This document shows, piece after piece, positions 38,209 through 45,421 of a stretch of 64,000 nt of DNA (positions are counted from its first letter, which is position 1; each line of letters opens with the position of its first letter). The position numbers and the translations under genes are program-made. The stretch is from Frateuria flava. GTDB taxonomy: Bacteria; Pseudomonadota; Gammaproteobacteria; Xanthomonadales; Rhodanobacteraceae. The notes under the pieces are model-generated. The model saw only the letters and a program-made list of their open reading frames with translations, had not been told where the DNA came from and did not search any database. The DNA is taken from assembly GCF_017837635.1 (NCBI RefSeq), contig NZ_JAGJRS010000017.1:1-64000 (forward strand). Reading direction: 5' to 3'.

Positions 38209-38244
38209 AGGCCGGTGTTGCCCCAAGGCGACACCGGCCTTTCG
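38209..38244 (+). terminator. Terminator-like hairpin between rpsU and the YqeY-like gene
   Basis: AGGCCGGTGT (38209-38218) pairs exactly with ACACCGGCCT (38231-38240), with an inner TGCC/GGCG pairing in the loop. TTTCGCGTTT follows. The weak T-run suggests partial termination, which would lower expression of the downstream genes relative to rpsU, as the internal terminator does in the E. coli rpsU-dnaG-rpoD operon. Confidence 0.65.
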
Positions 38245-38263
38245 CGTTTCCGGAGACAAGCCC

Positions 38264-38710
38264 ATGAGCCTCAAGCAGCGCATCACCGACGACATGAAGG
38301 CCGCCATGCGCGGCGGCGAGAAGGATCGGCTGGCGGTGATCCGCCTGATCCTGGCCGCGATCAAGCAGCGCGAGGTGGACGAGCGTATCGAGCTGGACGA
38401 GACGCAGGTGCTCGGCGTGCTGGAGAAGATGCTCAAGCAGCGGCGCGACTCGATCGTGCAGTACGACGCGGCCGGTCGCGTGGACCTGGCCGACGTCGAG
38501 CGCGCCGAGATGGTGGTGATCGAGGCCTACCTGCCGGCCAAGCTCAGCGAGACCGAGGTCGACACACTCATCGACGCGGCCATCACGCAGACCGGCGCCA
38601 GCTCGCCGCGCGACATGGGCAAGGTGGTCGGCGTGGTCAAGCAGCAGGCTGCCGGACGCGCCGACATGGCGCAGGTGTCCGCCCGCATCAAGGCACGCCT
38701 GGGCGGCTGA
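38264..38710 (+). CDS. GatB/YqeY domain protein
   Basis: A 148-aa protein of the YqeY family, related to the tail of amidotransferase GatB; thought to act on tRNA, but not defined. Landmarks: ITDDMKAAMRGGEKDRLAVIRLILAAIKQREVD (start region, residues about 6-38) and KMLKQRRDSIVQYDAAGR, then AYLPAKLSETEVDTLID and MGKVVGVVKQQAAGRADMAQVS. Usual length. It lies between rpsU and dnaG, which is a common arrangement in gammaproteobacteria. Confidence 0.92.
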   Translation: MSLKQRITDDMKAAMRGGEKDRLAVIRLILAAIKQREVDERIELDETQVLGVLEKMLKQRRDSIVQYDAAGRVDLADVERAEMVVIEAYLPAKLSETEVDTLIDAAITQTGASSPRDMGKVVGVVKQQAAGRADMAQVSARIKARLGG

Positions 38711-39016
38711 GCCCCGCTGGTACGGCTTTTTTGCCTTGGCCTCCTCCCCCCTCCGGGCAACGGACCGAGGTGAGCGGCCGGGGCTCGCAGGAAACCCGAT
38801 CAAAGCCGCGCTCCGACCTGCTCCGTCGCGAGAGCAGCCCTCTCCCCGGCGGTGAGAGGGCGCAAAGATCGCCTCCCCTGAGAAGAGCAAAGCCAGTCCG
38901 CATCACGCCCCGCACAGCGAGCTGATGCGCACCCTTCACGCCCCATCGCCTACAACAGCGCGGCGTCGCCTGATCGGAGGCCCCCGCCTCCGGCCGCGCG
39001 GCGAGGGAGAAGCCGC
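38711..39016. other. Non-coding stretch with a CCCTCTCC palindrome
   Basis: No gene is supported in this 306-base stretch before the DUF1328 gene. One dispersed repeat, CCCTCTCC-ccggcggt-GAGAGGG, is at about 38838-38860, and a weaker G/C-rich stem lies near 38740-38780. These separate the rpsU-yqeY part from dnaG, so dnaG probably has its own promoter. Confidence 0.5.
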
Positions 39017-39187
39017 ATGCTCAAGTGGGCCATCATCTTCGCCATTATCTCGCTGGTCGCCGGCTGGCTCGGTTTCGGCGGGATTTCCGGCATCGCTGCG
39101 ACGATCGCCAAGGTGCTGTTCGTGATCTTCGTGATCCTGTTCATCATCGCCCTGCTGGCGGTGATCGGGGTGTTCCACATCCTGTAG
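39017..39187 (+). CDS. DUF1328 (UPF0391) small membrane protein
   Basis: A 56-aa protein, [20 protein letters not shown]..., with two membrane helices, of the DUF1328/YtjA family of stress-associated small membrane proteins. [20 protein letters not shown] in the middle and VIGVFHIL at the end are family-like. A GAGGGAGA ribosome-binding site precedes the ATG by about seven bases. It is shorter than the usual 60-codon cut-off and is easy to miss. It sits between yqeY and dnaG, but a promoter for it is not clear. Confidence 0.85.
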   Translation: MLKWAIIFAIISLVAGWLGFGGISGIAATIAKVLFVIFVILFIIALLAVIGVFHIL

Positions 39188-39210
39188 GCGCACGCAGAGT
39201 GGGCTCCGGC

Positions 39211-39240
39211 CCATCGTCCGCGCCGCAACGCGGATGATGG
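39211..39240. repeat. Hairpin after the DUF1328 gene
   Basis: CCATCGTCCGCG (39211-39222) pairs with CGCGGATGATGG (39229-39240), twelve pairs with one G-U. A following AGTCCACC stretch partly pairs with AGTGGGCT before it. Could terminate DUF1328 transcription or be part of another repeat family. Confidence 0.5.
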
Positions 39241-39323
39241 ACCAAGTCCACCCTGCCGCCGCCGCCCTACATGGCGTCGCAGGCGTCCCGCAGCGCGCGC
39301 GCAAGCCCTAGACTAGGCCGTCT

Positions 39324-41057
39324 ATGCGCGGCCGTATTCCTGACAGCTTCATCGACGAACTGCTTGCCCGCGTCGACATCGTCGACGTGATCGAGCGGCG
39401 CGTGCCGTTGAAGAAGGCCGGGCGCGAGTGGACCGCCTGCTGCCCGTTCCACAACGAGCGCACGCCCTCGTTCTACGTCAGTCCCGCCAAGCAGTTCTTT
39501 CACTGTTTCGGTTGCGGCGCGCACGGCAGCGCCGTGAAATTCCTGATGGACTACGAGCGGCTGGAGTTCCCGGACGCCGTGGAGGAGCTGGCCCAGGCGG
39601 TCGGCCTCACCGTGCCGCGCGAGGGCGGGCGCGAGGCGGCGCCGCGCGAGGACAAGACCGACCTCTACGCGCTGCTCGACAGCGCCGCGCGTTGGTATGA
39701 GGGCGAGCTGCCGAAGAACGCCGAAGTGCAATCGTATTGCCGCAAGCGTGGACTGGACGCCGATACCATCGCGCGCTTCCGGCTGGGCTGGGCTCCGGCC
39801 GGTTACGACGGCCTGATCAAGGCACTCGGCGGCAGCGACCGGCGCATGCAGTTGCTGACCGAGGCAGGCATGGTTGCCAGCGGCGAGCGCGGCCACCGCT
39901 ACGACCGCTTCCGCGAGCGATTGATGTTCCCCATCCTCGATCGCCGCGGCCGGGTGATCGCCTTCGGCGGCCGGGTGCTCAGTCCGGACCAGGGCCCGAA
40001 GTACCTCAACTCCCCGGAGACCCCGCTCTTCCACAAGGGCCGCGAGCTGTTCGCGCTGTGGCAGGTCAAGCAGGCGAACAGCAACCTGCAGCGCATCGTG
40101 GTGGTCGAGGGCTACATGGACGTGATCGCGCTGCACCAGGCCGGCCTGCCGATCGCCGTGGCCACGCTCGGTACCGCGACCACGCCCGAGCACACCGAGG
40201 TGCTGTTCCGCGCCGCACCGGATGTGGTGTTCTGTTTCGACGGCGACCGCGCAGGCCGCGCCGCCGCCTGGAAGGCGCTCGACGCCGCGCTGCCGCGGCT
40301 GCGCGACGGCCGCCAGGCGTACTTCCTGTTCCTGCCCGAGGGCGAGGACCCGGATTCACTGGTACGCAAGGAGGGCAAGGACGGCTTCGAGAAGCGCCTG
40401 AAGGAGGCCACGCCGCTGTCGGACTATTTCTTTGGCGAACTCTCGCACGATGTCGACACCGCCAGCCTCGACGGCCGCGCGCGGCTGGCCGAGCGCGCGC
40501 GTCCGCTGATCGCCAAGCTTCCCGACGGCGCCTTTCGCGACCTGATGGCGCAGGAGCTGGAGAAGCGCACCGGCGCCCGCGCCAACGTCCCGGCCGAACC
40601 GGCCGCGCGCCGCGCGGTGCAGCGGCCGGTGGCGGTGCAGCGCTCGCTGGTGCGCAGCGCCATCGCGCTGCTGCTGGCGCAGCCAGGGCTGGCCGATCTG
40701 GTCGAGGCGCCCTACCGCTTCCTGCGCCTGGACAAGCCGGGCGTGGGGCTGCTCGCCGAGCTGATCGACCTGTGCCGCGCGCGGCCGGGCATCAATCCGG
40801 CGATGCTGGTCGAGCACTTCGCCGAGCGACCCGAATATCCGTCGCTGCAGAAACTGATGGCCGCGATGGTGGTCGGCGAGCCGGAGACCCAGCGCGAGGA
40901 ATTCCTGGGCGCGCTGGCGCGGATGGACGAACAGGCCACCGCGCTTCGCCGCGAAGCGCTTACCGCCCGGCATCGCGAAGGCACGCTGACCAGCGCCGAA
41001 AAGGCCGAGCTGCGCGAACTGCTGGCGGCCCGCCGCCCGACCCAGGCGCAGGGCTGA
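39324..41057 (+). CDS. dnaG: DNA primase DnaG
   Basis: Synthesises RNA primers for replication forks with helicase DnaB. The 577-aa product starts MRGRIPDSFIDELLARVDIVDVIERRVPL. The CHC2 zinc finger is CCPFHNERTPSFYVSP...HCFGCGAHG (residues about 38-65), the catalytic Toprim part contains VVVEGYMDVIAL and FDGDRAGRAAAWKALD (near residue 300), and the C-terminal helicase-binding domain is alpha-helical. ATG at 39324 has no Shine-Dalgarno; a TAGACT hexamer at 39309-39314 ends nine bases upstream, so a short or absent leader is possible. rpoD, the usual next gene of this operon, is absent; a DedA gene follows. Confidence 0.95.
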   Translation: MRGRIPDSFIDELLARVDIVDVIERRVPLKKAGREWTACCPFHNERTPSFYVSPAKQFFHCFGCGAHGSAVKFLMDYERLEFPDAVEELAQAVGLTVPREGGREAAPREDKTDLYALLDSAARWYEGELPKNAEVQSYCRKRGLDADTIARFRLGWAPAGYDGLIKALGGSDRRMQLLTEAGMVASGERGHRYDRFRERLMFPILDRRGRVIAFGGRVLSPDQGPKYLNSPETPLFHKGRELFALWQVKQANSNLQRIVVVEGYMDVIALHQAGLPIAVATLGTATTPEHTEVLFRAAPDVVFCFDGDRAGRAAAWKALDAALPRLRDGRQAYFLFLPEGEDPDSLVRKEGKDGFEKRLKEATPLSDYFFGELSHDVDTASLDGRARLAERARPLIAKLPDGAFRDLMAQELEKRTGARANVPAEPAARRAVQRPVAVQRSLVRSAIALLLAQPGLADLVEAPYRFLRLDKPGVGLLAELIDLCRARPGINPAMLVEHFAERPEYPSLQKLMAAMVVGEPETQREEFLGALARMDEQATALRREALTARHREGTLTSAEKAELRELLAARRPTQAQG

Positions 41058-41125
41058 TCCATGCAGTGTGTTTGCTGGCGCGTGCGCCATTCCCGATCGA
41101 CGCGCGCCCCGGGGCGGAAGCACCC

Positions 41126-41749
41126 ATGACGCTGCTTGAACGCCTGATCCTGCTGTTTGCCGAAAGCGGCTACCTGGCGGTGTTCGCCGCGCTGCTGCTG
41201 TGCGGTGCGGGCGCGCCCTTGCCGGAGGACATCACACTGGTGGCCGGTGGAGTGATCGCCGGGCTGGGCTTCGCCAACGTGCACGTGATGGCCGCGGTCG
41301 CGCTGGTCGGCGTGCTCGCCGGCGACGCGGCCATGTTCCTGCTCGGGCACCGGCACGGCGCACGCATCATGCAGTGGCCGCTGGTGGCGCGCCTGCTCAC
41401 GCCCGAACGCTATGGCCGGGTGCAGGAGAAGTTCGCCCGCTATGGCAACCGTCTGCTGTTCCTGGCGCGTTTCCTGCCCGGCATGCGCACGGCGGTGTAC
41501 GTGACGGCGGGCGCCACGCACCGGGTGTCGTTCCTGCGCTTCTTCCTGCTCGACGGGCTGGCCGCGCTGATCAGCGTGCCGGTGTGGGTCTACCTCGGTT
41601 ACTTCGGCGCGAACAACCGCGAGTGGCTGGCGATGTGGATCGGCCGCGGGAAGCACGGCATCTGGATCCTCGCCGGGCTGCTGGCGGTGGCGGGACTGGT
41701 GCTGTGCTGGCGCCGACGCCGGCACGCGCGCTGCGGCATGGACGACTGA
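41126..41749 (+). CDS. DedA family membrane protein
   Basis: A 207-aa inner-membrane protein of the DedA family, involved in membrane potential and, in some members, undecaprenyl phosphate or phosphatidylethanolamine flipping. The motifs GAGAPLPEDITLVAGGVIAG (residues about 27-46), FLLGHRHG and FLARFLPGMRTAVYVTAG (about 112-129), containing conserved Arg, are present, with five or six hydrophobic segments. ATG at 41126. It follows dnaG by 68 bp and shares direction with the next transporter gene. Confidence 0.9.
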   Translation: MTLLERLILLFAESGYLAVFAALLLCGAGAPLPEDITLVAGGVIAGLGFANVHVMAAVALVGVLAGDAAMFLLGHRHGARIMQWPLVARLLTPERYGRVQEKFARYGNRLLFLARFLPGMRTAVYVTAGATHRVSFLRFFLLDGLAALISVPVWVYLGYFGANNREWLAMWIGRGKHGIWILAGLLAVAGLVLCWRRRRHARCGMDD

Positions 41750-41796
41750 GCCTGCCCGTTACAATTGGCGCTGCACGCGTCTTTCGCCCGAGTCCC

Positions 41797-42783
41797 ATGC
41801 GCCTTGCCCCGTTGCGTCGTCTGCTTCCCGACGGCTTCACCCTCGCCCTGCTCGCCGCGGTCGCCCTGGCGACGGTGTTGCCGTGCCGCGGCAGCGCCGC
41901 GGTCGGGCTGGACCGCATCACCGACGCGGCGATCATGCTGCTGTTCTTTCTGCACGGGGCGAAGCTCTCGCGCGCGGCGATCGTTGGCGGCCTGACGCAC
42001 TGGCGACTGCACCTGGCGGTGTTCGCCAGCACGTTCGTGCTGTTTCCGCTGCTGGGCCTGCTGCTGGCACCGTTCTCGCACGCGCTGCTGACGCCGTCGC
42101 TGGCCATGGGCATGCTGTTCGTCTGCACGCTGCCGTCGACGGTGCAATCGTCGATCGCGTTCACTTCGATCGCCGGCGGCAACGTGCCGGCTGCGGTGGT
42201 GAGCGCGTCGCTGTCGAGCCTGATCGGAATCGTGCTGACGCCGCTGCTGGTCGAGCTGCTGCTGGCCACGCATGGCGGGCATGCGCCCGGCGCCGAGGGC
42301 GTGTGGCAGATCGTCAGGCTGTTGCTGCTGCCATTCGCGGTCGGGCACCTGCTGCGCCCATGGATTGGCCACTGGGTCGATCGCCATCGGCCGCTGCTGG
42401 GGTTCACCGACCGCGGCACGATCCTGCTGGTGGTCTACGCCGCGTTCGGCGAGGCGGTGGTCGGGGGCCTGTGGCGCGCCACCGCGCCGCTGGCCCTGCT
42501 GGCCACGCTCGGCGTGGGCGCGTTGTTGCTGGCACTGGCGCTGCTGTGCACCAGCATGGCCGGGCGACTGTTCGGTTTCGCCCGCGCCGACCGCATCACG
42601 CTGGTGTTCTGCGGATCGAAGAAGAGTCTCGCGAGCGGCGTGCCGATGGCCAAGATCCTGTTCGCCTCCCAGGCCGGTGGACTGGGCGCGCTGCTGCTGC
42701 CGCTGATGATCTTCCATCAGCTGCAGCTGATGGTGTGCGCGGTACTGGCGCGCCGGTATGCCAAGGCGCGGCCGCCCCTGTAG
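41797..42783 (+). CDS. Bile acid:sodium symporter family protein (YfeH-like)
   Basis: A 328-aa multi-pass transporter of the bile acid/Na+ symporter superfamily, YfeH-like branch; the natural substrate is unknown. Nine or ten hydrophobic segments; the signature TLPSTVQSSIAFTSIAGGN (residues about 113-131) and FCGSKKSLASGVPMAKIL (about 270-287) correspond to the substrate-crossing helices. The ATG at 41797 follows a TACAAT -10-like hexamer (41760-41765). The TAG stop codon is the GTAG start of the REP element at 42780, so the element defines the protein's end. Confidence 0.87.
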   Translation: MRLAPLRRLLPDGFTLALLAAVALATVLPCRGSAAVGLDRITDAAIMLLFFLHGAKLSRAAIVGGLTHWRLHLAVFASTFVLFPLLGLLLAPFSHALLTPSLAMGMLFVCTLPSTVQSSIAFTSIAGGNVPAAVVSASLSSLIGIVLTPLLVELLLATHGGHAPGAEGVWQIVRLLLLPFAVGHLLRPWIGHWVDRHRPLLGFTDRGTILLVVYAAFGEAVVGGLWRATAPLALLATLGVGALLLALALLCTSMAGRLFGFARADRITLVFCGSKKSLASGVPMAKILFASQAGGLGALLLPLMIFHQLQLMVCAVLARRYAKARPPL

Positions 42784-42851
42784 GAGCCCACTTGGGGCGA
42801 TGCCTCGCTACGGTCCGGCTGGAAGGGCGTCGCCCGCAAGCGGGCTCCTAC
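42780..42851. repeat. GTAG-type REP element, overlaps a stop codon
   Basis: Begins GTAGGAGCCCACTTGGGG and ends CGGGCTCCTAC; the arms pair imperfectly in the middle. The first TAG is the stop of the YfeH-like gene. It separates that gene from the convergent PHP-hydrolase gene. Confidence 0.8.
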
Positions 42852-42862
42852 AGGCCTTGCGC

Positions 42863-45319
42863 TTACTGGGTCTTGACCGCCACGTCGTCCACCACGAACG
42901 AGGTCTGCAGGCTACCGTCCTCCACCCCGTAGAAGTTCACCTGCACCGTCTGGCCCTTGTAACCATTCAGGCTGAGGGTGTGGTGCTGGTAGCCGCCGGC
43001 GGCGTCCTTGTTGGAGTAGGTGGCCAGCGTGATGTACTTGCCGGTGGAGGTGATCACCTGCACCTGCAGCGTGTCGTAGGCCGTGCCGGTACCCTCGGCG
43101 CTGTCGACGTGCAGGTAGAAGTCCAGCGTCGCGCTTGTCACCATCGAGGGAATGCTCACCTTCTGCCGCACGTAGTCGGTGTGGCTGCTGCCGTAGCCGT
43201 CCAGCCAGGCCTTCCAGCTGCCGGCGTGGGCTGCCTCGCTGCTGTCGCTGGTCATCACCCCGCTGGTCTGCGTCCAGGCGGTGGCGCCGCTCTCGAAGCC
43301 GCCGTTGCTCAGCAACTGGCTGCTGCCGCCACCGCTGCCGTTGGCGACGCTGAAGCCCACGCCGGTGCTGCTGCCGACATTGCCGGCCGCGTCATAGGCC
43401 TTGGCAACCAGCGTGTGCGAACCATCGATGAGCGTGGTCGAGTCGAGGCTGGCCTGGTAGGGCGAGCTGCTGTCGGTGGCCTTGAGCGCGCCATCGACAT
43501 GGAACTCCACGCGGCTGACGCCGACGTTGTCGCTCGCCGTGGCGGCCAGCGTGATGGTGCCCGCGCTGCCGCTTTCGGAGGCACTGACCGTCGGCGGCGT
43601 GGTATCGCCGCCGCCACCGCCGCTGCCCTGGCTCACCCAGACTGGCGCCGACCACAGCCGGTTGCCGTCGGCCTGGGTGATTTTGGCGTAGTAGAAGTGC
43701 TCGCCTGCGGCTGGCGTGATGGTGGTGGTGGCGGTGTCGGACAGCTGCGTGACCGTGCCATTGCTGCCGGGCACGCCCTGGAACACCTGCACGCGCTGCG
43801 CACTGTCGCCGGATGTGCTGGCGTAGTTCACGGTCAGCGTGAGCGACCCCGAGTTGCTGAAGCGCTCGCCCATGACATGGCCGTTGGCGGTGAGCACGAT
43901 CTGGTCGGTCTTGTCCTCGGTGGCGAACACGCGGCGCGCGCGCAGCGCATCGAGGAAGCTGCTCAGGCTGAGGGCAGTGCCGGCGGGGATGAGCACGCCG
44001 GTGCGATTGGTGTAGCTCGCTCCCCAATTGGCGCAGTGGTTGTCCTGGTCCGAACTGGGCGCCACGTGGTAGCCGCGCTCCAGGATGGTATTGAAGGCGG
44101 TCTCGTAGTTCGGCCGCGAGGTCTCGGTCTCGCTGGTGTTGGCCGAGAACGCGGAGCTGTTGAGTACCTCGGCCAGCACCATCACCGCGTCGCCGTCGGC
44201 CGTGTAGCCGAAGTTGGTGCCGTTGACCACGAACTGGCCGCTGGACGCGGGATGGTTGAACTGGCCGATCCAGCCGTGCTGGCGCATCAGCGTGTACAGC
44301 GAGGCGTAGTCGCCCTTGGCGATGTAGTAGTCGCCGATCACCTGGCCGGCACTGTTCTTCTCCCACTCGATCAGGCCGTCGGCGTTGATGATGTTCATGT
44401 GGCCGCCATTGCTGATCACGCCCCACTCCTGGCCGTACACGGCGAGGAAGTTGGGGTGCGCGGCACGGAACGCGCTGGCCGCCTGCAGGCCGGAGGCGAA
44501 CAGGCTTTTCGCGGTGGCCGGATCGGCCGAGGTGTTGGTGCCGGTGGAACCGTCGAACATGTGGTTGTGTTCGGAGGTCATGAGCATGTCCAGCCCGCGG
44601 TTCATCGCGTACTGGTAGGCGTCGGCCGGACCGTAGGCGCTGCTCTGCGGCGCCTGTTCGCTGTCGCAGGTGGCCAGGTCGCCGCCGCCGTCGCTGTGGT
44701 TGGTCTGGCTGTGCAGGTTGCCGTAGTAGATCGTGTAGGGCAGCGAGCCGGCACTCACCGACTGCGCCTGCAGCGTCTGGCCGTGGCGCGGCAGCGCGCG
44801 GAACGCCGGCACGCGCGCGGGCGCCACGTGACCGACCTGGATGTCGTAGCGCTGCTCCTCGATGCGCCCGGGCGCGCGATCGACGGCCAGGGCCAGCGCG
44901 TGCCCGGGCAGGCCGGTTCCCAGCTGGCGGATGCTGGCTTCGTCCAGCGCGATCGCGCGCAGGCGCACCGTGTAGTAACCGGCCGGCAGGGCTTCGCCGT
45001 GGCCGCCCTTGCCGTCCCAGCGCAGGCGGGCCGTGGCAGTGCGCGCGTGCAGCGTGCTGTGTCCCTCCCACGCGCGCAGCACGCGGCCGTCGCGGTCGAG
45101 CAGCGCGACCTCCCAGGCGACCGGCGTGCCGACCGCGGCGCCCGGATAGGCGAAGTGCAGCGCCACCGGCCGGCCGGCGGTCGCCTGGAACGGCACCTGC
45201 AGCGACGCCTCGAATTCCTGGTGGTCAGGCAGCGCCGCGGCGGCCGACACGGCCGGAAGACCGCAGCATCCCAGGCCCGCGAACATCAGCGCGCGAGCCA
45301 GCGAGAACCTTGCATGCAT
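42863..45319 (-). CDS. Secreted PHP (CehA/McbA-type) metallohydrolase with Ig and C-terminal beta domains
   Basis: An 818-aa exported protein. Signal peptide MHARFSLARALMFAGLGCC... (AxA near residue 24). A PHP phosphoesterase-like domain spans about 200-460: YYGNLHSQTNHSDG (metal-binding HxxxxxH), TSEHNHMF, GQEWGVISNGGHMN, QFNHPASSG and SSDQDNHC carry the expected His/Asp/Glu ligands. After a beta region comes an Ig-like domain (about 571-660; begins DTTPPTVSAS, ends AYDAAGNVG), a Gly/Ser linker and a C-terminal sandwich (668-818; QLLSNGGFESGATAW) of the kind found in carbohydrate- or surface-binding modules. AGGGG lies six bases before the ATG at 45319. Substrate unknown: CehA/McbA relatives hydrolyse carbamates or phosphoesters. 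Confidence 0.82.
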   Translation of the reverse strand: MHARFSLARALMFAGLGCCGLPAVSAAAALPDHQEFEASLQVPFQATAGRPVALHFAYPGAAVGTPVAWEVALLDRDGRVLRAWEGHSTLHARTATARLRWDGKGGHGEALPAGYYTVRLRAIALDEASIRQLGTGLPGHALALAVDRAPGRIEEQRYDIQVGHVAPARVPAFRALPRHGQTLQAQSVSAGSLPYTIYYGNLHSQTNHSDGGGDLATCDSEQAPQSSAYGPADAYQYAMNRGLDMLMTSEHNHMFDGSTGTNTSADPATAKSLFASGLQAASAFRAAHPNFLAVYGQEWGVISNGGHMNIINADGLIEWEKNSAGQVIGDYYIAKGDYASLYTLMRQHGWIGQFNHPASSGQFVVNGTNFGYTADGDAVMVLAEVLNSSAFSANTSETETSRPNYETAFNTILERGYHVAPSSDQDNHCANWGASYTNRTGVLIPAGTALSLSSFLDALRARRVFATEDKTDQIVLTANGHVMGERFSNSGSLTLTVNYASTSGDSAQRVQVFQGVPGSNGTVTQLSDTATTTITPAAGEHFYYAKITQADGNRLWSAPVWVSQGSGGGGGDTTPPTVSASESGSAGTITLAATASDNVGVSRVEFHVDGALKATDSSSPYQASLDSTTLIDGSHTLVAKAYDAAGNVGSSTGVGFSVANGSGGGSSQLLSNGGFESGATAWTQTSGVMTSDSSEAAHAGSWKAWLDGYGSSHTDYVRQKVSIPSMVTSATLDFYLHVDSAEGTGTAYDTLQVQVITSTGKYITLATYSNKDAAGGYQHHTLSLNGYKGQTVQVNFYGVEDGSLQTSFVVDDVAVKTQ

Positions 45320-45421
45320 ATGAACCCCTACACGTTGGCAAGGATTCCCCCGACAGGTTTTATAGCCCTCGACCGATGGCGGCGGTATCGCCAAAATTCG
45401 TAGGAAAAATTCCCGGCATGT

